Part shown: positions 7,853-16,030 of the stretch, in pieces | How positions within the stretch are numbered: the stretch's first letter is position 1 | Layout: every line of letters starts with the position of its first letter | Source of the DNA: G963675935 sp963719005 | GTDB lineage: Bacteria > Planctomycetota > Planctomycetia > Pirellulales > Thermoguttaceae | Length of the DNA: 64,000 bases | NCBI GenBank assembly: GCA_963719005.1 | Contig: CAVRAR010000014.1 | Location: 1,116,001-1,180,000 of the forward strand | Direction: 5' to 3' | Position numbers and translations under genes: made by a program | Notes under the pieces: model-generated | The model's database searches: none | The model's input: only the letters and a program-made list of their open reading frames with translations | What the model was told of the DNA's origin: nothing

Positions 7853-9550
7853 ATGAAACGCGCATTTTTACTATTGGCCGGCATCGTCCTCGCGATGAGT
7901 TTATCGAACGGTTCCCATCTTCGGGCCCAATCGGTCGCGATGTCGCTGACGGCGCCGGGTACAAAAAACGTCTTGACGATTAAGGTTCAGGCGAACACAT
8001 CTATCGGAAACTCCTCGGATACGAAACCATTCAACATGACGGGCGGTTATACCGTCGATCTGGATTCGACGTACGACGCCGAGTCTCGGGCGGCCACGCT
8101 CGACAACCTGGCGTTCAACCTGGACAATCCCGGCAACATCCTCTTGAACGACACGGGCGGCGATTTTCACCTTAGCTGGCTTTTTGGCGCTCTCAAGGAA
8201 TCCATCAGCACGACCACCCTTTACAGTTCACCGATGAGTCCGAACGGTCCCCAACCGGTTACGAGCCAAACCTCCTTCGATATGATGAATCATGGGTTCG
8301 AGATCAACAAGGGCACGATTTCCTGGTCGGGAGTATCCTCCACCGGCAGCCCTTGGGACTGTGCGGTAAGTCCAATTGACTTAATCCCCACCTCTTCCAG
8401 TTCCAGCACCATCCAGGTTACAAGAACCTCGGATGCCTGGACGTCGAGTTCTTATAGCACGTATGTGTACATGCCTATTTCCATCCCCTCAACACAACTG
8501 ACCGGCGGCAGCATCGGGAGTCTCGGTACTTACACCGTCTATATGAGCGGTTCGGGGACCGTGGAAGCCAACGGCGCATTCACCCAAAGTTTTGCGCCCA
8601 CCATCGCTTATTGGGACACGAGCCTTACCGCCGGGCTTCAGGCGGGCAGCGGCAACTGGAGCTTGGCGGCGGAGAAGTGGAGCGTCTCTTCCGCCGGGGC
8701 GGCTACGTTGCTGGGCTGGTATTCCGGCGGATCGAACCTGGACGTCTTCTTCAATCCAAGTGGAGCGTCAACCGTCACGGTCAGCGAAAACGTCGCCGCC
8801 AGGTCGCTGACCTTTAACGGAACGGGCTACACCGTCAACAGCAGCGGCGGCGCCAGCCTTACGCTTTCCGGCGGCACGATCACCGCCAATTCCGCCGCGA
8901 CCATCAACGCCCCCCTCGCCGGAACCAACGGTCTGACGAAGAGCGGCCTCGCCAAGCTTACCCTCGGCGGCGCCAACGCCTATTCCGGCTTGACAACGGT
9001 ATTGGCCGGAACTCTCGAACTGAGCCCGGCCGCCCAGAATTGTCTGCTCAACCTCGGCGGCGCCGATATTCAGGCCGGAAGCATCGTCTTTGACTACGCC
9101 GGCGGCGCGGATCCGGCGGCGACGATCCTGAACTTGCTGAAGGCGAGTTGCGACGGCGGCCGTTGGGACGTGGGTAAGTTCCGCGATTCGGCGGCGTCGG
9201 CGACGGGATTGACCCTGGGGTGCTTCGACGATACCGCCACGGACCAGGTGAAGGTGATGGCCACCTATCCCGGCGATTTCAACTTGGACGGTGTGGTCGA
9301 CAGCCAGGATCGGGCGATTTGGTTTGCAAACGCCTTCACCGGCACGACGTGGCAGCAAGGCGACGCCAACTATGACGGCGTGGTGGATGGTTTGGATAGA
9401 GATCTATGGTTCTCACAGGTCGGTTCGCCTCCCATCGCCGGCATTTTGCCCGCAGCAGGCGGCACGCCGGCGCCCGAGCCCGGAACGCTGGTGCTCTTGG
9501 CGGCCGGCCTGATGAGCCTGCTGGCCCTCGCTCGGTGGAAGCCGCGATAG
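7853..9550 (+). CDS. PEP-CTERM surface protein with autotransporter-type and dockerin-like motifs
   Basis: A 565-aa secreted protein. The signal peptide is at residues 1-25 (FLLLAGIVLAMSL...). The central region has one autotransporter-associated beta-strand repeat (LTKSGLAKLTLGGANAYSG). Near residues 475-520 a dockerin type I-like pair appears (DFNLDGVVDSQDR and DANYDGVVDGLDR), likely Ca-binding. The C-terminus carries the PEP-CTERM sorting signal PEPGTLVLL, a hydrophobic helix and a basic end (RWKPR), so it is probably processed by an exosortase-type enzyme; no exosortase is seen in this window. A strong ribosome binding site (GGAGGAGG) precedes ATG 7853. The ligand or role is unknown. Confidence 0.88.
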   Translation: MKRAFLLLAGIVLAMSLSNGSHLRAQSVAMSLTAPGTKNVLTIKVQANTSIGNSSDTKPFNMTGGYTVDLDSTYDAESRAATLDNLAFNLDNPGNILLNDTGGDFHLSWLFGALKESISTTTLYSSPMSPNGPQPVTSQTSFDMMNHGFEINKGTISWSGVSSTGSPWDCAVSPIDLIPTSSSSSTIQVTRTSDAWTSSSYSTYVYMPISIPSTQLTGGSIGSLGTYTVYMSGSGTVEANGAFTQSFAPTIAYWDTSLTAGLQAGSGNWSLAAEKWSVSSAGAATLLGWYSGGSNLDVFFNPSGASTVTVSENVAARSLTFNGTGYTVNSSGGASLTLSGGTITANSAATINAPLAGTNGLTKSGLAKLTLGGANAYSGLTTVLAGTLELSPAAQNCLLNLGGADIQAGSIVFDYAGGADPAATILNLLKASCDGGRWDVGKFRDSAASATGLTLGCFDDTATDQVKVMATYPGDFNLDGVVDSQDRAIWFANAFTGTTWQQGDANYDGVVDGLDRDLWFSQVGSPPIAGILPAAGGTPAPEPGTLVLLAAGLMSLLALARWKPR

Positions 9551-9759
9551 CCAGCGGTTACTGTCAAGCCGGCCATGCTCAATGTCGTTTCGCCGCTGAT
9601 GCTGGTATTTCCGCCGGTTTTCTCGACACGCGCATCGTAGTGGGACCTACCGTTACACCGCCGATCGTCTGTCCTCGCCATTGCGGAAGTCGGGCAATTC
9701 GGCTAGTATTTCTTGGCGCGTTGTTGCTGATCTACAGGGCATTTTTGGGAGGGTGTATC

Positions 9760-10149
9760 ATGGGCGATCCAACCGACAAGAATTCTTTCGATTTTGAGAT
9801 GCTCAAGAGATACGGCGCCAAGTGGGCGGTCCTCGCGGCCATGACGGCACGCATGACCCAAAAGGGCATCGAAGTGCCCCGCGACGTTTTTCAGGCACTC
9901 ACCACGGCGCGGAGCAAGATCGAATCGGGCTGCTTTTCATCTTGTGAGGTCGCCTGCGATCTTTCCCCGGCGGAAGGCCTGCTGTTCTCTCAAGGTTATC
10001 TCCTCGACGAGCAAGACTTTCAGCAGTGGAGCGACCTCCTGGCTGAGGCTATGCAGGGGAAACTGGACCACCAGCGGATCATGGATATTCCGGCCTTGGA
10101 CCCCGTCAAGAACGATTGCGCGTTTCTTGGCTGCAAGTGCTCCTCATAG
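9760..10149 (+). CDS. Small Cys-rich protein of unknown function
   Basis: A 129-aa soluble protein, ATG 9760 preceded by GGGAGGGTG. It has no signal peptide or membrane segment. Cysteines cluster in CFSSCEVAC (middle) and in the C-terminal NDCAFLGCKCSS, suggesting metal or redox chemistry, but I do not recognise the family. Its stop overlaps that of the convergent cytochrome c synthase by six bases. The reading frame stays open for 118 codons upstream, but that extension overlaps the preceding gene and is not supported. Confidence 0.65.
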   Translation: MGDPTDKNSFDFEMLKRYGAKWAVLAAMTARMTQKGIEVPRDVFQALTTARSKIESGCFSSCEVACDLSPAEGLLFSQGYLLDEQDFQQWSDLLAEAMQGKLDHQRIMDIPALDPVKNDCAFLGCKCSS

Positions 10150-13100
10150 GGCACGTCTTTCCGCGGCGATCCGCAGGGTCGCTACGCCCACGTAGATGAA
10201 TTGCACGGCCGCGGCAGCCAACACGTAACCCTGGCCGCCGCCGCCGAACCCGTAGCTGTGCAAACCCGTGCCGAACACGAAATTCACGACGTACCAAGTC
10301 GTAAAGACCAGCGCAAAGCCGAGCACGGAGAAGGCGGCCATGCCGAAATCGCTCACCCAGCCGACGCGGCGGGCGTGCAGGAGGGCCAAGTAGCCCAAGA
10401 GCGTGATCAGCGCCCAGACCTCCTTTGGATCCCAGCCCCAGAATCGCCCCCAGGCGTTCACGCCCCAACTTGCGCCGAGGAACGTGCCGACGATCAACAG
10501 CAGCACGCCCGCTTGCAGGAGCTTGTAGACAACGCCGTCGCGAATGGCGAATCGATTTGCGGGACGCCGCAGATAGACGCCGAGCATGATGTTGCCGATC
10601 ACCCATGTCAGGGCAAATGCGGCGTAGCTGAGCATGATCGTTATCACGTGGATGGCCAGCCAGAAGTTGCTCCGCAGCGCGGGGGTCAACGGGCGAATGC
10701 CGGGGTCAAGGATCACCGGGCAGGTGTCGGCGAGCAGAAGCGCCAGTGTGGAGACGGCGGCGGCGGCCGTCAGAACATAGTGCTTGCGATTGATCAGTTC
10801 AAGAACGATTCCAAACAGCGCGGTCGCAAAGCCGACGAACACCACCGATTCGTACATATTGGTGACCGGCACCCATCCCGCGATGATCGCGCGGAGGCCG
10901 AAGCCGACCAACATGGCCAGCACGCCTGCGCCGCAGAATGCCAGGGCGGCGGCGTAGAATAGCCGCCGCCGCGAGGTCCAGTTCAGCAGCGCACCCAGCA
11001 GCGCCAGCGAAGTGCAAACCCAGGCGACGTGGAACGGCGCCCAGCGGTTGTAGGCCACTTCCAAGCCGATGATCTCCGCCGAGGGGTAGTTGCCCAACTG
11101 CGGGCCGAGCTTGCGCAGCGCGGCAATGAAGTTCGCCGACGCCGCGTTGAAATCCCCGGCGGCGCCTGCCAGATAGGCCGTTTGCGCCTTCTGCAGTTCG
11201 GCTTTCGCCTTGCGAATCTCGCCGGTGCGATCCGTCTTGTCGTCCCAATTGGTTTGCATCAAACGGGCAACAGAATCCCATTGCTGCATCTTGCTGTCCT
11301 TAACCGGCAGGACTTCAAGCTTCTGCCCGCGACGCACGTCCTGGTATGCCCAATATCGCTCTGCCAACTCCAATCCCTTCTTCTGTAGCTCATCGGGTCT
11401 CTGTGGCCCGTCGCGAAGGAGCGTTTGCGCCCAGACCAGGAAACGGCTCTTTTCGCCGGCCTGCGGAACTTCGATCATCGCGCGGGCAAGATCGACGGCC
11501 GAGATGTACTTCTGACCGGCCGGCAACCCCAACGCACTGCGCAGCGGCCGCGAGTCGACCCGTAGCAGCGGCTCGCGGTCCCAGGCGTCAGGTGCATGTT
11601 TGGCGGGCTGCCCCGGGCAGCCTTCGACGTTCGGCATTCCGTGGGGGCTTGCCGCGCGATCCCAAACTTGCCCGCTGAAGAACAACGTCAGATATAGCGC
11701 GGTGGGATCAAGCGTCTGCTGCGTCTGCGGGTCGGAAAAGCTGGACCTGTAGCTGATCGTGCGAAAGGTCTCGGAAGCTAGCGTATCCAGCGGTTTCTGG
11801 CGGCCGCCGTCTTGCACCGGCAAGGACTTCCACTGCCGCCAATCGAACGCGGCGACTCCGTCCTGCCCGGCGAGCGTCGGCGCCGCCCCCGCCGCCAGTG
11901 TCGCCAGTGAGAAGAGGGTGACTGCCACGGTTGGGCCGGCCTTTCGCGAGAGGGCTGCTCGACAGCGCCGCGCCAGTGCCACGATGAACGAACAGCTCGA
12001 TCGCCCGTAGAACACGACGAAGACGCCAAAACACGTGATATAGCAGCCAAGGTACTTCAGCAGCAGGCCCGGATCACAGGCGACCTTGAGGACCGACACC
12101 GGCTTGCCGTCGGCCGCCTCGCCGTAGGACAACTGGCAGAAGGTGTACCCACCGTAGACGAGCGGCTGATTCATGACGATCTCGGCGGGCCGATTGACGT
12201 TGTGGGTTTTGTCGATGATGCGAACGGAGCTGGTGTAGGAGGCGTCGCCCATCATGCCGGGGTTCATTTCGTGCCGAAATTGCACGAGTTTCAGCGAGAA
12301 CCCCAGCGGCAGCGTCTCGTAGCCGTAGGCGATCGCCAGCGGGCCTTCCGGGGTGCTGATCTCTTGATATCCATACTCGGGATCCGCCCGCTTCAGCCAC
12401 ACCTCGCCGGTTTCCCCCCCAGCCTCCATCTTGACCAACACTGCCGGTTCGGGAGCGGCCGCGTCGTTGTCCGTCGCGCTGACCGGGAGGAAGTTGATCT
12501 TTTGGCGGGCGTGTGGAAGGTATTTGACCACCAGAAGGCCGAGTTGGTCGGTTGCCCGAATCCGACTGCCCTCTTTCACCTCTCCGTGCGAGAGCACTTT
12601 GCCTTTTGCAACGACCCGGTAATGCAGCTTGCCGTCCGGCGTCTGCAAGAATTGTGTGCCTGCTTCCGGCAAGACCGCCGGATGGTGATACCAGAATTTG
12701 ACCGGGCAGTTCCAGCCGTGAATTCCATCGAGGTTCAACAACGGGTTCTTCGCGAAGGCGATCTGCCGCAGCGGCTTGTCCTTGCCCGGCGAATAGACCT
12801 TCAACTCCAGCAGGGGATTGTTCGGCTTCCGGCTGGCGGTGGTGAAATGGGCGGCGGCGTCGGGCCGGGCGTCCGGCAGATAGGAGGCAATCTCAACGCG
12901 GATGTCGCTCTTGCCCACTGCCACCTTCTTTCCCACGTTCTCGCGCACCGGAATCCGGTACATCTGCCCTTCATAGTGCAGCGAGAGGATTCCGTCGCTC
13001 TTCTTCTCCTTATCCGCGCTTGGCGGGTTGACGAAATCCTCCAGCATCGAGGCCGCCGACGCGCGCTGAAACACCAGGCGAACCGGCCCCAGAAACATCT

Positions 13101-13794
13101 CGTCGGCAAACGAGTCCGCCACGAACCATTGTTGCACCATCGGCGTGCCGTCCGCACTGGTCAGCGCCACTTGGACGGCCGGGATACCCATCGAGGAGGG
13201 AACCTCGTCCCATTGTTCTTCAGTGCGGGCATGGCGGTAGTACTTCAACACCTTCAGTTTTAGGCCGCCGGCGCTACCCAATTGGAGTGCGGCGCCCTCC
13301 GGCCAGTCCGCCGGTCCGGGCTCGAAGACTACGGAAGAGCGGAGCCCTTTGCCGTGTTGGGCCCAGGCGGTTGTAAGCTGGTTGCGGTCGGCCATCACCA
13401 GCCTATCGCCGGACTGGCCTTCTTCCAGGCTGAGCTGGCCTTCGACGCCGGCGATGAAGCTGAGCAGCGCCCCCGCCAAGAGCACCAGCACTCCGGTGTG
13501 GGCCAGCAGAAACCCGGCGTGTCGCCACCGCCAAGGAAAACGAACAAGCATGGCGGCCAGGATGTTCAGTGCCAACAGCCCCACCAGGGCCATGAACCAG
13601 GGGCTCTTGTAGACATGCCACTGGGCGTACTCGGGGCCTTTGGCCACTTCGAGGAACGTGGCCACGGCCAACACCGCCGCCAAGCCCACAAGCAGCATCA
13701 CCGCCAGCTTCAGCGACGCCAGCCAATTCAACGTCTGCCGCGCGAGGGCTCGCAGCGTGTGACTCGGGGCTGCCTGCGTCCGCGTCTCATCCAT
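10144..13794 (-). CDS. ccsBA: Fused ResB-CcsA cytochrome c synthase (System II)
   Basis: A 1216-aa membrane protein that should attach heme to apocytochromes on the outer face of the cytoplasmic membrane. The N-terminal half is ResB/CcsB: LASLKLAVMLLVGLAAVLAV, then membrane segments and a large external domain up to about residue 600. A further membrane pair and an external linker (about 640-900) follow. The last 300 residues are CcsA, with the heme-handling motif WGVNAWGRFWGWDPKEVWAL and conserved His residues. Natural CcsB-CcsA fusions are known in several phyla. It lies beside the 14-heme cytochrome gene, a likely client. ATG 13794 directly precedes the first hydrophobic segment region. 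It is full length with no frame breaks. Confidence 0.93.
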   Translation of the reverse strand: MDETRTQAAPSHTLRALARQTLNWLASLKLAVMLLVGLAAVLAVATFLEVAKGPEYAQWHVYKSPWFMALVGLLALNILAAMLVRFPWRWRHAGFLLAHTGVLVLLAGALLSFIAGVEGQLSLEEGQSGDRLVMADRNQLTTAWAQHGKGLRSSVVFEPGPADWPEGAALQLGSAGGLKLKVLKYYRHARTEEQWDEVPSSMGIPAVQVALTSADGTPMVQQWFVADSFADEMFLGPVRLVFQRASAASMLEDFVNPPSADKEKKSDGILSLHYEGQMYRIPVRENVGKKVAVGKSDIRVEIASYLPDARPDAAAHFTTASRKPNNPLLELKVYSPGKDKPLRQIAFAKNPLLNLDGIHGWNCPVKFWYHHPAVLPEAGTQFLQTPDGKLHYRVVAKGKVLSHGEVKEGSRIRATDQLGLLVVKYLPHARQKINFLPVSATDNDAAAPEPAVLVKMEAGGETGEVWLKRADPEYGYQEISTPEGPLAIAYGYETLPLGFSLKLVQFRHEMNPGMMGDASYTSSVRIIDKTHNVNRPAEIVMNQPLVYGGYTFCQLSYGEAADGKPVSVLKVACDPGLLLKYLGCYITCFGVFVVFYGRSSCSFIVALARRCRAALSRKAGPTVAVTLFSLATLAAGAAPTLAGQDGVAAFDWRQWKSLPVQDGGRQKPLDTLASETFRTISYRSSFSDPQTQQTLDPTALYLTLFFSGQVWDRAASPHGMPNVEGCPGQPAKHAPDAWDREPLLRVDSRPLRSALGLPAGQKYISAVDLARAMIEVPQAGEKSRFLVWAQTLLRDGPQRPDELQKKGLELAERYWAYQDVRRGQKLEVLPVKDSKMQQWDSVARLMQTNWDDKTDRTGEIRKAKAELQKAQTAYLAGAAGDFNAASANFIAALRKLGPQLGNYPSAEIIGLEVAYNRWAPFHVAWVCTSLALLGALLNWTSRRRLFYAAALAFCGAGVLAMLVGFGLRAIIAGWVPVTNMYESVVFVGFATALFGIVLELINRKHYVLTAAAAVSTLALLLADTCPVILDPGIRPLTPALRSNFWLAIHVITIMLSYAAFALTWVIGNIMLGVYLRRPANRFAIRDGVVYKLLQAGVLLLIVGTFLGASWGVNAWGRFWGWDPKEVWALITLLGYLALLHARRVGWVSDFGMAAFSVLGFALVFTTWYVVNFVFGTGLHSYGFGGGGQGYVLAAAAVQFIYVGVATLRIAAERRAL

Positions 13795-14433
13795 CGGCAG
13801 ATTCCTCTTCCTTCAATGGAAACGATGTGCCGGCGGTGCCAAGCAGACGAAAGGTCCGCCTCATCGTTGGGGCTGTACCGATTTCCGTGGCAACGGAGCC
13901 GTCACCGCGTCAAATCCCGGCAATGGGGACAGTCCCATTTTCGCTGGCACGAAAACCGGGACAGTCTCCACGCCCATGGTAGTCGTTCGCCATAGCCCCG
14001 TAAACGCCGATTCGTAACCGGTTGTCGTCGCGAGCGTTCGATCAGTGAGTCGGCGTTATGTTCATTACAACAGCCGGTAGGTGTCAAGACAGGAAGGCTG
14101 GGATAAGTTAATGCTCCTTGATGACAAATCGACACGGCAGCACCCCCCAGAGTACCCGCTTCAGGGTGTGGAAACAACGATTTCACCAGAAATGACTCGT
14201 TTTCTGGTTAATTGGGGGGCGAAACTAAGAGTGACGAACTGCTGTCAGTATCGTCGGACATTCATTGTTACACACCTAATGTCTCGGCGCGGAGAAGTCG
14301 CTCACCTCGGGTGGGAGAGCGGCCAGAGGCTTGCCTGGAAGTTCATGGATGAACCTGGGCGTCATTCGGCCATTGAGGCCGGGCCGACGCCCAAACGCAA
14401 TCGAGTCGCCGGTTGTCGCAAGGAGGTGAAACT
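13795..14433. other. Divergent intergenic region, ccsBA / 14-heme cytochrome
   Basis: No gene is supported. It holds the 45-bp palindrome at 13925-13969 and must contain promoters for two divergent genes. A strong ribosome binding site AAGGAGGTG (14420-14428) decides the start of the cytochrome at GTG 14434. The segment 14050-14300 is more AT-rich than its surroundings, as expected for a promoter, but I could not identify clear boxes. Confidence 0.5.
13925..13969. repeat. GGGACAG palindrome, class C copy 1 (45 bp)
   Basis: GGGGACAGTCCCATTTTCG, a six-base spacer, then CGAAAACCGGGACAGTCTCC: an imperfect inverted repeat of 45 bp. A second copy of the same length lies inside a coding region at 43486-43530. 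It shares the GGGACAG core with the class A and B elements. Confidence 0.75.
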
Positions 14434-15975
14434 GTGGGCGATAGAAAACGCGAGACGACCTCTGCCTGGGTCTCTCTCCTGGCGGTCTTAGGCGTAGGCA
14501 TGTTGTTGCTGGTGGCGGTCTCCTGCCAAGCGCCACATGTCTCGACGCGCCGCACCGAGCCCAACCTCGATCCCGGTTTTCCGCGACCGAACAATTTCTT
14601 CACCCAAGTTTCCTACCCGCAGGTCAAAGGTACGCTACCGACGATCGCCGGCGCCGAATACGTCAATGACGACGAGTTGTGCGCGAACTGCCACGGGGCC
14701 TATGCGAAACTGTTTGCCGAAAACGTGCACCGCGGCGACTCGTGTGAAGGTTGTCACGGGCCGGCCAGCCGCCACTTGGAAACGCAAGGCAGGGAACCGG
14801 GCCTGATCTTCAGCTTCAAGACGGGTGATCCGGTGGTCCGCGCGGAAGCCTGCCTCCGTTGCCACGAAGAGAATGCCTGCACCCAAGGAAGCCGCTGGCG
14901 GTGCTCGAAGCACGCCAACTGCAAGGTCACGTGCGTCGATTGTCATCGCGGGCACTACAACGTCCCGCCGGGAACGCCGGCAACTGTCCAGCCGGGTGAA
15001 ACGGCGGCCATCCGGCGGCTCCCACCGGTCGCGACCGTGGCCCAGGTGTCCTACCAGGCGCCAAGCAGCGGCAACGCCGCGGGCGGCCAAGGATATGTCC
15101 GTCCGACCAAGAATCTTCCGTCGCTGCGGGGGACTTCACAGCATCTCGGCGCGGTGGCGCCGGGGGTCTGCTACAAGTGCCACGGCGACATGCAGGAATT
15201 CCAAAGAATCGCCGGCCCACACCAGATTTGCGGTCCCAACGGCTTCAACTGCACGACCTGCCACGATCCGCACGGCCAGATCAAGGAATCTAGCCGGAAG
15301 GATCTGTGCCTCAGTTGCCACACGGGTGCGCCGACGATGGCTTGGCATTCCTCGATCCACGAGTTCAACGGCGTTGCCTGCACCGACTGCCACAATCCGC
15401 ATCCGCACACCAACGTGCCGCAGTTCGTCAGCATCAGTCATACGAATATCACTCGCCCCAAGCGTTCGATGATGTCGGTCCAGGAGCCGGAGACGTGCTA
15501 CAAGTGCCACCCGAAGATCTACGGCCTCAACGCACTTCCTTCGCATCACCCGATCAAGGAAGGCAAGATGGTCTGCTCCGATTGCCACGATCCGCACGGG
15601 CAGTATGGAAATGAAAACAACCTCAAGGAAGCGACCATCAACCTCGTGTGTTACAAGTGCCACGCGGAGAAGCAGGGCCCGTTTGCCATTGAACACCCAC
15701 CGGTTCGAGAGAACTGCACAATTTGCCATGAGCCGCATGGAACGGTGACCAACAACTTACTGCGGCAGCCGGCTACGTTCCTCTGCTTGCGGTGCCATGC
15801 CGGGCACAACGGGCTACACCCGCCGGGAGGCGTTAGCCTGCAGCTCAAGCTGGATACCGGCTCCGGCCCTAAGGGTATTGCCCAGCCACTTTACACTGAT
15901 TGCACACAGTGCCACGCCCAAGTCCACGGTACAGATCGTATCTCCCAACGCGGGGATGCTTTCTTTACTCGCTAG
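14434..15975 (+). CDS. 14-heme lipoprotein cytochrome c, MtrA/DmsE-like
   Basis: A 513-aa exported protein with fourteen CXXCH motifs (first CANCH, CEGCH; last CLRCH, CTQCH), so it can carry 14 c-type hemes; classical MtrA/DmsE has ten. The N-terminal helix ends in a lipobox (LLLVAVSC, Cys31), so it is probably membrane-anchored by lipid. Many CXXCH are paired with downstream His in HPHTN- and DPHG-type contexts typical of bis-His hemes in this family. GTG 14434 was chosen over an upstream ATG at 14413 because AAGGAGGTG sits just before it. The MtrB/PioB-like barrel starts 55 bp downstream, the usual neighbour in porin-cytochrome conduits. Confidence 0.85.
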   Translation: MGDRKRETTSAWVSLLAVLGVGMLLLVAVSCQAPHVSTRRTEPNLDPGFPRPNNFFTQVSYPQVKGTLPTIAGAEYVNDDELCANCHGAYAKLFAENVHRGDSCEGCHGPASRHLETQGREPGLIFSFKTGDPVVRAEACLRCHEENACTQGSRWRCSKHANCKVTCVDCHRGHYNVPPGTPATVQPGETAAIRRLPPVATVAQVSYQAPSSGNAAGGQGYVRPTKNLPSLRGTSQHLGAVAPGVCYKCHGDMQEFQRIAGPHQICGPNGFNCTTCHDPHGQIKESSRKDLCLSCHTGAPTMAWHSSIHEFNGVACTDCHNPHPHTNVPQFVSISHTNITRPKRSMMSVQEPETCYKCHPKIYGLNALPSHHPIKEGKMVCSDCHDPHGQYGNENNLKEATINLVCYKCHAEKQGPFAIEHPPVRENCTICHEPHGTVTNNLLRQPATFLCLRCHAGHNGLHPPGGVSLQLKLDTGSGPKGIAQPLYTDCTQCHAQVHGTDRISQRGDAFFTR

Positions 15976-16030
15976 CAAACCAACCTCGACCCAGACCAGA
16001 AAATCTCTCGACTGTCATAGGGGGGAACTT

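Noticed and set aside
12202..13263. 353-codon plus-strand ORF over ccsBA
   Set aside because: Antisense to an intact, well-conserved synthase.
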